The position numbers were made by a program, and so were the translations under genes. 64,000 nucleotides of DNA from the NCBI GenBank assembly GCA_964017145.1, contig OZ024846.1:1860001-1924000 (forward strand). Direction: 5' to 3'. This stretch comes from Agrocybe praecox. Taxonomy: Eukaryota; Basidiomycota; Agaricomycetes; Agaricales; Agrocybaceae. Each line of letters starts with the position of its first letter. Position 1 is the stretch's first letter. Below, piece by piece: positions 10,864 to 22,325 of this stretch. The notes beneath the pieces are model-generated. The model searched no databases. It was not told where the DNA came from and saw only the letters and a list, made by a program, of their open reading frames with translations.

Positions 10864-13792
10864 ATGCAATCCTTGCGAGACTTTGGCGGGAATCCAAAGA
10901 CTTCACATGCTAAAGATCGCGAAAGCCTTTCACCAATACCAAGATCAGATACCCAGTTATCATCCCTTTCAGCGGACGTGTCCGGGACAGAGTCGTTATT
11001 CGATCGAGGCGATTCCAATGAGGGCACAAGTCTAGAATATAATTTGCCATTCTTTCACAAACATGGAAAACACAACAGGTCGTCGTTGAGGCCCGCCGTC
11101 GTTGAATCGAAGTTTAAAAGAAGTTGGACATCCGCCTTTTATGGTTGGAGAATTGCATTCAAGTCATGTAAGTTTCGAAACGGTTTTGAATAATCTTTGC
11201 TTACCACTGTAACTTAGGGATGAACGTGTTTCTGGTCATGATTCCTATAGCTGTTCGTCGTGTCACCCTTCTTGTTACTACATTTTATGAAATCTGGTAC
11301 TTTATTAGTGGGCGATGACACTGACAATGAAAGACAACTCTCATGGGCTCACGTTTGGTCGTACGTATGTTCGGCGTAATTGAGTTTTTAACACACTAAT
11401 TCCGCTTCATTTTATTTTAGTTTGTGTTATGGCTTTAATTCCCTTAGTCAGAGTAAGTATGTCTGACTTAAGGAGTGATATTTTCTAACCCGTTCCCCAG
11501 CTACACGATATTTCTACGAAAGAACTTGCTCTAAGAATTGGGGGCTCCAAAGCAGGTCTACTGAACGGAAGCATGGTAGATATTCTGGATCCTTTTTTGT
11601 TTTTGTAAATGTCTTCTTATTCTTCTTATAGACCAACTTGTAAGTGGTAACCAAGACTGGAAGAACGCAATTGACCGGTCTTTTCATACCGCCAGCGTGG
11701 AAATCGTAGTTGCTGTGAGTGCATTGATATGATAACTTCGCAGAGATACGCTAACAATTGCTCAGATCAGCGCGTTGCGAAAATGCGAACTCCGTGTGGT
11801 TCAATCATCTTGTGCGTATTCAACAAGAATGTTATCGATTTTGGGGCTCACATCAACTTCAGTGATTGGATCTATGCTTTGTAGACTTCGTAAGGGTCCA
11901 TGGCTAATGACGAACTCTTATTGAATGTCTAATCAAATTGCCAGTCCTCGTATTAGGTCTCTCTTTCTTTGCTGGAGGAATGCGCTTTGCTGAACAGGGG
12001 TTCGATCCGAGTAAGTCCTACTGAAGTCTAACGTAGCCAGTTCCGAGGCTTGTCACTGATCAACTCCCTTAACAGCTGCGACACAGGTCCACTCATCTCT
12101 GCTTAGTTTGAGTGTTGGAGCTGTCCTCTTACCAGCCGCCTATCATTTTACACTGGGCGACGAATCAGACGCCTCATTTGAGACTCAGAAGAAAAACATT
12201 CTTCACATGAGCCATGGAGTATGTGTTCAAATTTTTGTCATAACTTGTGAAAAGCATTGATGAACGTCAAACAAGGTCTCTATCGTGTTGTTATCCAGTA
12301 AGATTATTTGCATATAACATCATATGTCTGTCCCGCACTTACAGTTTCTCTTCGCAGTTTATTTCGCGTATCTACTATTTCAGCTATGGTCCCACACTCA
12401 TTTATACAACGACCAGCACAATAAGAAAAGCAACCGACTATCCGCCGTCTTCAGAGAAAAGCGCGCTAACCACAAACAAAGGCAACAAAATACTACTAAA
12501 CCTCCCCACACTTCCCAGTTGGATGAAATCCATCTCTCTAACCTTGACTTAAAAACTATAGACTCTAGTCGTCGTCCGTTCGCTTCCTCATCCTATTCCT
12601 CTACCTCCGACCTCAAGCCGTGCAGATTATCTGAAACTCCGAAAGGGCCGTATTTTCCCAAGGGGGCTTCGCCAGTACGTTCCCGTTATGATCTTGGAGG
12701 AATACCAATGTCTCGGGAGTCGACCTTCTCCGCTAGTGATACGTCATTCACTGGCTCTAACAACATGTTGGGCCAAGATCCGGGAGATCCACACTACCTT
12801 GGTGTTCCGAACACCTTCAACGTATCGGATGCACACCCCGTTAAGCAACCCCAGATGAGCTGGTTTTTGACTATTTTTTTGCTTATTGTCGTGACCGGAG
12901 TAAGTGTTGCCTTCATGATTTCTCTTTTCTTTTCTTTTGTATGAATGCACTGAAATCTATTTTGCCTATAGTTCGTTGCCGTAACTGTCGATGAGCTAGT
13001 GGAAGCAATGGACGGAATTTCAACAACTATAAGCAAGGAATGGGTCGGTCTCATCCTGCTTCCAGCAATCAGCTCTGTCGCAGGTTCGTTTGTGTGCGAT
13101 GGGATGTGCTTTGAACCAAAATAAACGTTAGACAACAGAAATTATCACAGCGGTAAAAGTTTCAGTTAGGGACGAGTTGACTCTTAGCGTCAGCGTCTGC
13201 GTTGGATCAACAATTGTTCGTCCTCTTTCCTTTTTTCTTTTTTCTTTTTTTCGCTAAAAATCCCCTGATAGCAAACTGCTTTGCTCGTAGCGCCGTATGT
13301 TCTATTTATCATTGCTAGCTCTTTTTCCTTCTTACTAAAAACGACTCTAAGGTTCACCGTTATTCTGGCGTGGATTACGAATAAACCATTATCCCTCCTA
13401 ATGGATCCATTCCAGTCGATGGTAAGATTTTAGTCCATTTCCTAGTGGGCGATGGTTTGTCTGACCCTAGAAAAGGTTCTTTATATAGCTGGTACTGTCA
13501 AATTCATCCGAACGTATGGTCAAACTCTAAATATTTTCGCAGTAAACACAATGGGCTATGTCGTTGCGGACGGCAAATCGAATTGGCTTGAAGGATTCAT
13601 TCTCATCTGTAAATTCGATGCCATACCACTTGCGACATTACGCTTACAATCATACAGGTCTTTACATTATCATTGCGGTATCGTTCTGGTTCTACCCATG
13701 TACGTATCTCTAGGACAAGCGGAGAAAAGACTTATGCTGATCTGTTTGTATTAGCATCTACACCTCCTTTATCCTGCACAATCGGTGCATAG
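10864..13792 (+). CDS. Divergent vacuolar-type Ca2+/H+ exchanger (CAX family)
   Basis: Cation/proton antiporter of the CAX/VCX1 group, expected on the vacuole. Twenty-one exons, 603 residues: 10864-11167, 11218-11252, 11309-11357, 11421-11452, 11501-11575, 11632-11639 (8 bases), 11696-11714, 11766-11811, 11863-11889, 11945-12010, 12076-12218, 12276-12297, 12358-12899, 12972-13083, 13139-13215, 13272-13294, 13352-13421, 13476-13491, 13543-13608, 13658-13699, 13755-13792. Recognisable parts: STKELALRIG, ALRKCELRVVQSSLIGS, VLGLSFFAGGMRFAEQGF, FVAVTVDELVEAMDG, VVADGKSNWLEGFIL. A hydrophilic Ser-rich loop of about 180 residues separates the two helix halves. The repeat motifs are altered: TNFVEIV replaces GNAVELIV, and SSVAEIITAV replaces GNAAEHVTAV. 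This is therefore a divergent paralog. The start may be further upstream. Confidence 0.85.
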
Positions 13793-13800
13793 GTTTCTTT

Positions 13801-13828
13801 CACACACACACACTCTCTCTCTCTCTCT
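13801..13828. repeat. CA/CT microsatellite
   Basis: A (CA)n run passing directly into (CT)n, just after the exchanger stop codon. Probably in its 3' UTR. Confidence 0.9.
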
Positions 13829-13925
13829 TTTCACGGACTATGAAAGACAAGAACATTTTACTAGACTTGTATAATTAATCGCTATACCTGTATTCATAGC
13901 TTATAATTACACAAACTTAGATTAC

Positions 13926-15857
13926 TTAACCTTCATCTGGAAGAAGGAACTCCTCTATTTGTTTCTTCATGTCAGACTGAGTCATCTTCGTCTTGGGCGT
14001 AGGGACAACATCGATTTTCTGTGCGTGATGTTCGCTTAAATGGTCGAGACTCGACAGCGTCCACGTCGGCAAAGATACTGTGTTAACCTCTCGACCGGAG
14101 GCAAGAGCAGTAGCTGTTCCACGACTGCTTCGACTAGTAAGAAGAGTATGACACGCATAGCATAGTTGTGGTGTCAGCGAAAGGAGGGGAGATGACAGAG
14201 AACCTTCATCGGACATGCGTTTCGTCAACTTTGTGATTTCATCTTCAGTGAGATGTGGCGGGCGAGTACTTCCTGTAACGGCGGCAGATGCTTCATGATA
14301 AGAACGTATAGAAATTTGGGCCTTCCATGCTTGGATTCCGTATTGGGCAGGACTAGAGCAACCGATCAGAGACGGACCTGAACCTTTGGAATAGAATCGT
14401 ACCGCTCGCATAAGATGCAAATGCCATCAGACCCTTCTTTGGGGGTAAGTTTCGCGCACGTACGAGCAATGGTGGATACCGTGGCAGGATAATCCGTTTC
14501 CAAGCCAAAAATGAAATCTAACAACAGGTACGCATTAAGCGCTCAATGTAACGATTTACGAGAGAGATAAACATACCTCTCGTCAGGGCGCCAATCGCGT
14601 TGTTGCTGCCACCGTACATGCTCCTACATTTACCGACAACCGGGGATCCATACCACCAGTTCCAAATAGCGCACTCTTTCATACCCACATCTTTCAAGGG
14701 ACGTACGACACGGATCTTCAACGAAGGTTTCAGCCTAGGGCTCCACTCTTCTTTGGCTTCTTCAGCAACAGCAAACCCTGCACCTTGCGCGATGCCCGAT
14801 ATTAGGTTAACAGACAAAGACGTGAGCGACGTGCCGAGAAGAAGATGCGAGGCAGTACGTGATGCTGCAGTATGCAATAGCAGTAGTCGGATGAGGATTT
14901 GAATAGCACTGTAAAATGCGGTCTTCGTGGGCAGGGAATTGAGATATGTTTGGAGGGTCTCGACAGGAGAGGACTCGGGCGATTCATTTACCAGAAGTAA
15001 ATCTGAAAACAAATCACCATTTCAGAAACTGATAAAACTGCGACAATGAGGCATCGAACCTTCGTTTTTTATATTTAGACCAAAAGAGTGTGCAACTGAA
15101 GCTAGATCTCCTCCGCCGACATTTTGCCACCATTTTGGATCAAAGGCGTCCTCTAGACGAAGTGGTATAAAATCAAAATTTGCGTCCGTATAGCGCTCAA
15201 CAATATTCCGTATCATCCCAGTTCTATCTTCCTCCTACAATTAGAGCTAGTGAGCAAGTATGATTCAGTGGTGATGGAAGGAAGTTGACATACTCCAGGA
15301 AACGCACCGCAAACCTCGACGTAACACACAACTGGTCTTCCCTTCCACACTGTTTCTGAATTGCGAGGGTGTTCAGTCCCACCTCGAAGCTTTCCCTTAG
15401 GAATCTCATCTTCAGCGATACGGGGGGAATAATATGACTTCTGCACAAGATCCAACAGTGCTGTCGAGCTCGTTCCTCCAGACAGTCCGACGACGAGCGA
15501 TCCACTTGCTTTCAGAGCCTTTCGCCTCGGTCCATCCGGTGTTGGATTAATTGTGGGTTCAAGAGCTTTGCGGAATCGAGTTTGAACGAGGGGTAAGAAA
15601 CATATTCTACAGAAAAAGAGTATTAGAGTTGCTTTTGAGGTGTCAACAAATAGATTGGGCGCACTTGCAGTAAACGGCATAGCGAACAACGATGTTGCCG
15701 GGATTTTCTTTACATTTTACGCAGATCTTCGTTTTGCCATCGAATTTTTGCCGTCCTGGGGGTGATAGTGAGCTAGAGCGATAGCGGCTACGAGACAAAA
15801 GGAATCACTTGTCATGAGCACATCTTTATCGGTATTTGGGTTCTCGCAGGACGACAT
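13926..15857 (-). CDS. CTU2: Cytoplasmic tRNA 2-thiolation protein 2
   Basis: Non-catalytic partner of Ctu1/Ncs6 in wobble-uridine 2-thiolation of cytosolic tRNAs for Lys, Glu and Gln (Urm1 pathway). Seven exons: 15857-15809, 15755-15665, 15606-15294, 15234-15060, 15002-14577, 14517-14403, 14352-13926; 531 residues. The N-terminal zinc site reads KICVKCK then VYCKICF. The PP-loop is SGGTSSTALLDL, so the catalytic SGGxDS aspartate is absent, as in other Ctu2 proteins. The C-terminal cysteines are ICILCERPAQYG and QLCYACHTL. The start MSSCENPN is the only ATG that joins the zinc-site exon in frame. Its start codon lies 195 bases from that of the divergent AIG2-like gene. Confidence 0.93.
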
Positions 15858-16052
15858 GGCGAGAGGATAGAAATGAAGGGTCTTGTCAAGAAAGTCACGT
15901 TGCTAAATATTGAATCTTCTCGATCACTACGTTCCTATCTGGGACAGTGGGACCAATCGAGTCAAGGCACAAAGCTGCGCTCACACTTTACTCTTGCTTG
16001 CTCATTCCTTCTATCGTTTATTCTTTTTAGTGCCCTTGTTGAGATTTCTCTA
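15858..16052. promoter_or_regulatory. Shared divergent promoter, CTU2 / AIG2-like gene
   Basis: Only 195 bases separate two opposite start codons, so both promoters must overlap. No specific factor site is claimed. Confidence 0.6.
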
Positions 16053-16792
16053 ATGGAGGAGCATACTGCATTCTTCTACGGTACTCTGATGCATCCCAAA
16101 ATCCTCAAGGCCGTAATTCAAAATGATGGTGCTCACTTGAAGGTGTGCCCTGCAGTGCTATTGGCAAGTATTGGTGGTTAGTTTGATGTTGGATTGCCTG
16201 ATGCTGATTCCTATGCGAATCAACTCTATAGGATCATACGCGTCATGAAGTGAAGGTACGAACCTGCAACCAGCGCTCGTGAGGGCCATGCCGCAAGTAC
16301 AACGATCGGATTTAATTCTTATCCAATGAAAAAGGACAATGAATATCCTGGAGTTGTTCCTTTAGAAAAGGGAGAAAAACTTTGTGGACGTGTCTTGACA
16401 CAAGAAGAAAGATCAGTGCGGGGGACAATGGTCACCGGACTCACTTCCAGCGACATGGCTGCGTTGGATCGATTCGAAGGAGATGTGCGCAAACCCTTCA
16501 TTAGAATAATTAGTCCCACTCACTGTATTTAATATGGTCGCAGGAATACATCAGGAGGAAAGTACAAATAATCCTACTTGACCATCTAATGGATGTGTCC
16601 ACATACCCTGTGCATGATGAGGCTTTGATTCCCCTGATTCCTCCACCACTTCCAGAGTTATCAGATCTTCCGACTTCCATATCAGCCGAAACATATATTT
16701 ACGCCGATTATACTTGCCTGAGGCCAGAATTATGGTCCTTCAGCGAGTTTGTTAAGAACAATGCCTGGAAATGGTATGGGGGTACTCGGTGA
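16053..16792 (+). CDS. AIG2-like / gamma-glutamylcyclotransferase-fold protein
   Basis: Small cytosolic protein of the AIG2/GGCT fold, putatively a cyclotransferase on gamma-glutamyl amines. Exons 16053-16163, 16232-16255, 16335-16484, 16544-16792; 177 residues. Family signatures: FFYGTLMHPKILKAVI at the start (nucleotide-like FYGTL loop), PAVLLDHTRHEVK, EYPGVVPLEKG, LDRFEGDEYIRRKVQI with the acidic residue expected of the active centre, and YADYTCLRPELWSF near the end. Intron 1 must be GC-AG (TTG then GCAAGT), because any GT choice breaks the frame before DHTRH. An in-frame stop precedes the ATG. The substrate is unknown. Confidence 0.85.
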
Positions 16793-17433
16793 ACAAGCCA
16801 CGCAGAAATCTATGGAAGCAAAATGGAACGTGTTCGGCACCACACATTTTGTACTACTTACGTATCCAAGAAATCACACTCTGGGGCCCAAAGCCTTGGA
16901 CGAATTAGTAATCATGACAATTCGGGAACTTTCTCGTTCTCTAGGGGAGATTTTGGCACCAACTCATCGGCGCCTCTCGTTAGGCAACTGATTTTTGTCA
17001 CTATTCGCGAACCGCCTAAACGCCATTGCGACGATGCACACTGGGTTGAACACTTGCTGAACTCCTTCATGGTTCAAAGAAAGGATGTTTTTCTTGATAA
17101 AACGAAGATAGATTTCATAATTGTCTTGTATTGGTCTTGTACACACTGAGCGCTTATAGTGGCATACAAAGCATAAAATGCCTTTTTAGGCAGAATCACG
17201 TGCTTTTAATTCCGTCATAAACTGAACTTGGTAGCTTTGACTCAGGAGTTAGCACTGTATCACCATGTCTCATAACTCCTCTCAGGTAATTAATGCTTCC
17301 TGTCATAGCTAGCTCGGGAATCCTTGGATCACTTAATAACCGTCACAACGCGGTCTCAACGTGGTCCTGACTCTTTTGCGAATACTCAACACCCTCGAGA
17401 CTGCACTGCGCTGCGATGTTGCAGATACGACAA
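16793..17433. other. Intergenic, AIG2-like gene to phosphatase
   Basis: Contains the 3' flank of one gene and the 5' flank of the next. One 108-codon open frame (16823-17149) has no motif and starts inside the preceding gene's trailer. Nothing else supported. Confidence 0.5.
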
Positions 17434-19134
17434 ATGCTCTCGTGCGGAGCAGTGGTCTTTTTTCTTTTCATATTTCTGTGCTATGGAGTGGCGGACTCGT
17501 TAGTGAAGCTTCCCCAAATCAAAGGAAGCAAACTTTGGGATAAGACTGAAGGGAAAGCTATCTATAGTACGTGAATCTACCCACTCCATGCGTCGGACAA
17601 ATACTGATATAGTTGAGGCAGTTACTCCTGATTTTAGTCAATACAACCAGCTAATTACACTTTCTTCGAGAGAATTTCCATTGGGTGAGCTGGAGTCAGC
17701 CATGCTTCTAGCTAGTACATGAGTTCATTGGTGGTTACAGATGAATCAAACAAACGAGTAATAATCGTCGGGGACGTTCATGGCATGATAAAACCTTTGC
17801 AGTATGTCCTCTACTTCTGCAACCGTTCTACATATCCTGACGGGCGTCCCTAGAAAACTGCTGAAAACTACGAATTATTCCCCTTCTCAGGATGCACTAT
17901 TCCATGTCGGAGACATCATGTCGAGGGGGTCTCTCAAAGGATCTCTCGCTGTTCTGGACTTTATGACCAGGAATAATGTTACTGGGGTACGAGGGAATCA
18001 TGACCAAAAAGTGATTGAGTGGAGAGGGTGGCTGAATTGGATTTCGGGGATTCCTCGAGCTTCACACTGGTTGACTAAACTCGAAGAGCGATGGCATGAA
18101 GAAAAGTCGAACGACGACACCCTCCAATCTTGGTTGAAAAAAGCGAAAAACTCTGCTTCCCGTGAAGACAAGTACTGGTGGAAACTTGTTCCAAAGAAAT
18201 GGCTCCTCTTCGACGATCATTATTCAATCGCCCGAGATATGTCTGACCAGCATTATCAGTATCTCCTGAAGCTGCCATTGCGCCTCTACATTCCTAGCGC
18301 TCATTCATTTATCGTGCACGCTGGTTTACTGCCTTACAATCCACATTATCCAGTAGACGATTCGTCAAAACAACCTTTAGCCAGAGTTCCGGATCTTCCA
18401 CGCCACAGTGATACTGAAAGCTCGCTCAGAATCATGGCTAAGGATCCTTTGGATGGTCCTGATTACCTTAGTAATCTGGAAACTCGTCCTTCTCACAAAT
18501 ACGACAAAAGAATCGAGCAGCTACGGAATCTTCAGGAGATTGCTATTCTCAAAGAAATACCACAGAATACCGACCCGTGGGTCACGCTCAATATGCGGAA
18601 TGTTGCTAATGGCGAAGTCAAGAGAAGGCAGTCGCGTGGCACGCCCTGGGCAAAAATCTGGGAAGAGCAAATGAAGAGTTGTGTTGGCTATGATACATAC
18701 GGAGTGGCTAATAGCACTCTTATCAGGCATACTGATAAGGACCACAAAGAAATGGACACGGATGATGATCAACATAACTTGAAAGGGTTGGACCTATTGT
18801 GCTATCCTTCTACCACAGTGTACGGACACGCAGCATCAAGAGGTATCAAGGCAAGGCGTTGGTCTTTCGGCCTTGACTCTGGATGCGTAAGTTATTTCGC
18901 CTGTAGACTTGGTTTGATGCTCATCATAAACACTCTCAGGCTTATAATAAAAATTTGACTGCGTTAGTCATTCAGGGCAAGGAAATACAACATGGAGCAT
19001 GGTCATCTCCCGAGGAACTTGGCCACGAACCCGACGACTTCCCTGAAAATGACGATTCAGCCATGTCGGAGGAGAAATACGATCTGCCTTTTGGCGACCG
19101 TAATTTTGCAAAGGTTGTCTCCGTGAAATGCTGA
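17434..19134 (+). CDS. PPP-family metallophosphatase, Ppn2-like endopolyphosphatase candidate
   Basis: Calcineurin-like phosphoesterase with a membrane anchor. Exons 17434-17566, 17613-17684, 17741-17801, 17854-18886, 18940-19134; 497 residues. The first 25 residues form a signal anchor (VVFFLFIFLCYGVA). Metal-binding motifs follow in order: IIVGDVHG (about 78), HVGDIMSRG (about 105; the usual GDxxDRG with Met-Ser in place of one Asp), GVRGNHDQ, FIVHAG, and VYGHAASRG. This order with a signal anchor is typical of the yeast YNL217W (Ppn2) group, a vacuolar zinc-dependent endopolyphosphatase. The large insert between GNHD and VHAG is rich in charged residues. Polyphosphate as substrate is inferred from family, not shown here. 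Confidence 0.82.
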
Positions 19135-19506
19135 ACGCAACCTTATAATTATGTACTTTTTTCAACAGCGGAGTCATAGAAGTTTCTCGAAATCGTAGAG
19201 TTGATGCGTGTGAAACTAGAAACTAGGACTATCGTCCCTCTTGTATATATATAATTTGCATGGTCGTAGTGACTCGTAGACACATTAGAATTCCTTTCTG
19301 TCCTAACCGGATTGGTGATCGTGAAGCTCCTATTTATGCACTATTTATGGAACGCGCCGTGATCTATTGATGGCCACTTGCTCAAATTGCAGCTTTCACC
19401 GCTGTAGCCCTCTTTAACCACCAACAGCCTTATAGTATCATCTTACCCTATTGTGATACACGTCCTCTTCTTCCTCCGAGATACCATTCGCTTCTCCCAA
19501 TATAAT
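19135..19506. other. Intergenic, phosphatase to URK1
   Basis: Short co-directional spacer with a TATATATATAA run near 19246 that may be a 3' processing or promoter element. No gene seen. Confidence 0.5.
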
Positions 19507-21839
19507 ATGCCAGACGACTTCATCAAATCCCCAGCATATCTGGACGTTGCTGCAGAAACGAGCATTGCCAGTCAACCCACGCCTGCTTTACAACCCAAGA
19601 AAAACACAGTCCTTGTCTCTCATGGAAGGCCGCCTTGGTAGAAGTCCATGACCTTTTATTATATCTACAGAAACCTGAGAGACCGGATGACAGGTATGCT
19701 GAAGATGGACAACGAATCGCAGATGCGTTCGTTATTGGTGTAGCTGGTGCGAGACTATTTTCCTTTTGTCAACGAGAAGAATAACGATACGCCCTCTAAG
19801 GTGGTTCTGCTAGCGGAAAGGTCTGCTTTCACTATTATGCTGGCGCTGATGACGAAACCAGTTGCTCAAGTTGAGGCACATAGACCCACGTTGCAAGGGA
19901 GATTGTCAAACGACTAGGGTCAATCCCAACTGTCATAATTCTCTCTCAGGTACGTCGCTTTCACATGTGAAGAATACCAGATTTAATCTCCTTTTAGGAT
20001 AGCTTTTATAAATTCCACAATGAAGCTGAACTCAAACTTGCCCATGCTAATTTGCTCGACTTCGATCATCCTGATGCAATCGATATGCCTATGTTTGCGT
20101 CGGTGAGTACGTTATACTTCAGGGACTATCTAAAGTACTGAAGGCCCTATTATCAGTGTCTGTCTGACCTCAAGGCGTGTAAACAATCGAATATACCTGT
20201 TTACTCGTTTCAAGAGCACCAAAGATTAAAAGAGACAAAATATCTTTACGGGGCTACCATCATAATCGGTATCTTTTCCTTCACCAATCTCCCCCATCTT
20301 TTGTAATAATTTTGTTGGGTTGAATTGATGACAGCTGAGGGAATTATGTCACTCGTTGACCCTACCTTGCGTGCCTTGTACGATCTAAAGGTTCGTAAAA
20401 CTGAATCTCATTCATCTACTTGGTGTTCTCATATGCATTTGAATTCAGGTATTCGTACAATGTGACTCAGATCTCATGCTCGCACGACGCATCAAACGAG
20501 ACATCAAGGAAAGAGGACGCGATGTTGGTGGTATACTCGATCAGTAAATTTCGTTCGCGCTCCATTCCAAGACTATGGGTCCTTACTGTTTTCAGATATC
20601 TTCGATATGTGAAGCCCTCTTACGATACTTTTGTTCGTCCCTCTGCCAGTCATGCAGATATTGTAAGTTTGAATATGTTTTGACTGAAGTTTTGTACTTA
20701 TTCGCATACTTTCTACCGGCTAACATAGATCGTACCAGGAACGAATAACGATGTGGCAATTGATCTGATATGCACGCATATCCGTCAGCAACTCCAGGAG
20801 CGCTCCAACCAGTTTTTACAAAAGATTGCCATGCCTCATAAATACCTTTCTTCACATTCTGGCACTTCGACACCTGAAGCCCGTCCAGAGGATTTGGAAT
20901 TGGATGTCACTCTCCTCCCACAGACGCCCCAAGTTCAGGTATGTACTAAATTCCCGATTTTAGGTGACTTTCTGCAATGTTCATCTCCTTTAGGGTATTT
21001 ATTCAATCTTGAGAGATAAAACGACGAGTCGTCAAGATTTTGTGTTCTTTACGGATCGATTAGCGACGCTGTTAGTGGAGCACGCTCTACAGCACTTGCC
21101 GTATGTTACCAAAACCGTCACTACCCCAGTAGGCGTAGAGGCGCATGGCAAGAAGTTGGCTGCCCAGGTACAGTTCGTCATCCTTCCATTACTGACATGT
21201 TTCTGATCAAGGTTCTAGTATATATGCGGTGTCGCTATCCTACGCTCGGGAGGGGCCTTGGAACGTGGATTCCGGCGTGTTATCAATGACGTGCCAGTGG
21301 GCTCTTTGTTAATACAGTCTGACAGCACTTCAGGTGAAGCAATGTTGTTACATTCCATGCTGCCGTCCTACGTTCGTCAACGACATCTCGCGGAAGAAAC
21401 ATATGTATTCTTGCTGGACGCCCAGGTGTGCACTGAAGACTCATGTCATTTAGCCGTTTGTGGTGGATCTTACCTACCCCCTTTTTTTAGATTGGTACTG
21501 CTGCTGCTGCTTTCATGGCGATTCGTGTTTTGCTTGATCACGGTATTCAAGAAGATCACATCATTTTCGTGACATTCCTTGTTGCTCGCACGGGCGGTGT
21601 TTCTGTTTTGAAGGGCGCTTTCCCTTCCGTCAAAATTGTCTGCGGCGCAATAGACAACGAAATGCAAGAAGGGTGGTTGGAAGGGTACAAAGGAGAGGGC
21701 AATCCAGAGGGTAAGGGCAGAAAGGTGTGGATCATGAAGCCAGGAATGGGACAAATCGGTAAGTATACTGCCACCTTGAAAGATTTTGGAGTGCTCACTT
21801 CGCATTATGATCTCCATAGGAGATAGGTATTATCTATAA
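19507..21839 (+). CDS. URK1: Uridine/cytidine kinase with C-terminal UPRT-like domain
   Basis: Pyrimidine salvage enzyme that phosphorylates uridine and cytidine. Fourteen exons: 19507-19637, 19694-19746, 19801-19820, 19884-19949, 19998-20102, 20157-20268, 20335-20390, 20449-20543, 20596-20662, 20729-20938, 20994-21167, 21219-21425, 21491-21758, 21820-21839; 527 residues. Kinase part: VIGVAGGSASGKT (P-loop near 60), ILSQDSFYK, LDFDHPDAIDMP, IIAEGIMSL, VFVQCDSDLMLARRIKRDI, RYVKPSYDTFVRPS. From about 305 a uracil phosphoribosyltransferase-like half follows (FFTDRLATLLVEHAL, GVAILRSGGALERG, PEGKGRKVWIMKPGMGQIGD). Its PRPP loop is degraded to LLDAQIGTAAAA, lacking the usual DPxxATGG pattern, so this half is probably regulatory, as in UCKL1/Urk1. 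The P-loop is assembled across two introns. Confidence 0.93.
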
Positions 21840-22325
21840 GTTATGAACCCATATCTCATTTCGCATTTATTTTGGGCCCATCTGTTGCACATTTGTATAC
21901 GTTTTCCAAATAATGACATGAATCTTTCCTTTGGTCAAATATCTGCATTCAAAGAAAGGGCCGAAGACGCCGTTCTGTACAAAAGGTCTTATTCAGTGAG
22001 TAGTTTTCTTTTTACACCTGATAATTATCTCAAGAGTACCCATTCACCAGAAAGATGCTTCTTCAAGCCTGTGTAATTTTCACTTCAGTGAGAGAAATTA
22101 ACCTCGGAAAAGCTATGATTATCATAGAACTCCACCCCGTCTTTCTTTCTCACAGTCCCTTGTGAACATAGTCCGGTGTTCAATCAGAGCGGACCGTTGT
22201 GTCACTCCAAATCCCGCCTCTCCACCGCTCTTCCAAAAGATTATCCGCTCTCCATCTCGGAAAGGTTTATAGGAACGCCTTATGGCTGCAAAGGTTTTGG
22301 ACCATTCATACCTAAATCTTCCGTT
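21840..22325. other. Intergenic, URK1 to acetylesterase
   Basis: Upstream region of the esterase gene. An in-frame ATG at 22176 would give a longer N-terminus, but ATG 22326 starts a clean signal peptide and is preferred. No other feature. Confidence 0.5.

Noticed and set aside
11995..12012. GGGTTCGATCCGAG resembling a tRNA T-arm
   Set aside because: It is coding sequence (EQGFDP) of the Ca2+ exchanger and no cloverleaf can be drawn around it.
13801..13828. Simple repeat considered as a CRISPR or regulatory array
   Set aside because: It is a plain dinucleotide microsatellite with no spacer structure, in a eukaryotic 3' region.
16823..17149. 108-codon frame downstream of the AIG2-like gene
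   Set aside because: Starts in the trailer, no family features, base use unlike neighbouring exons.
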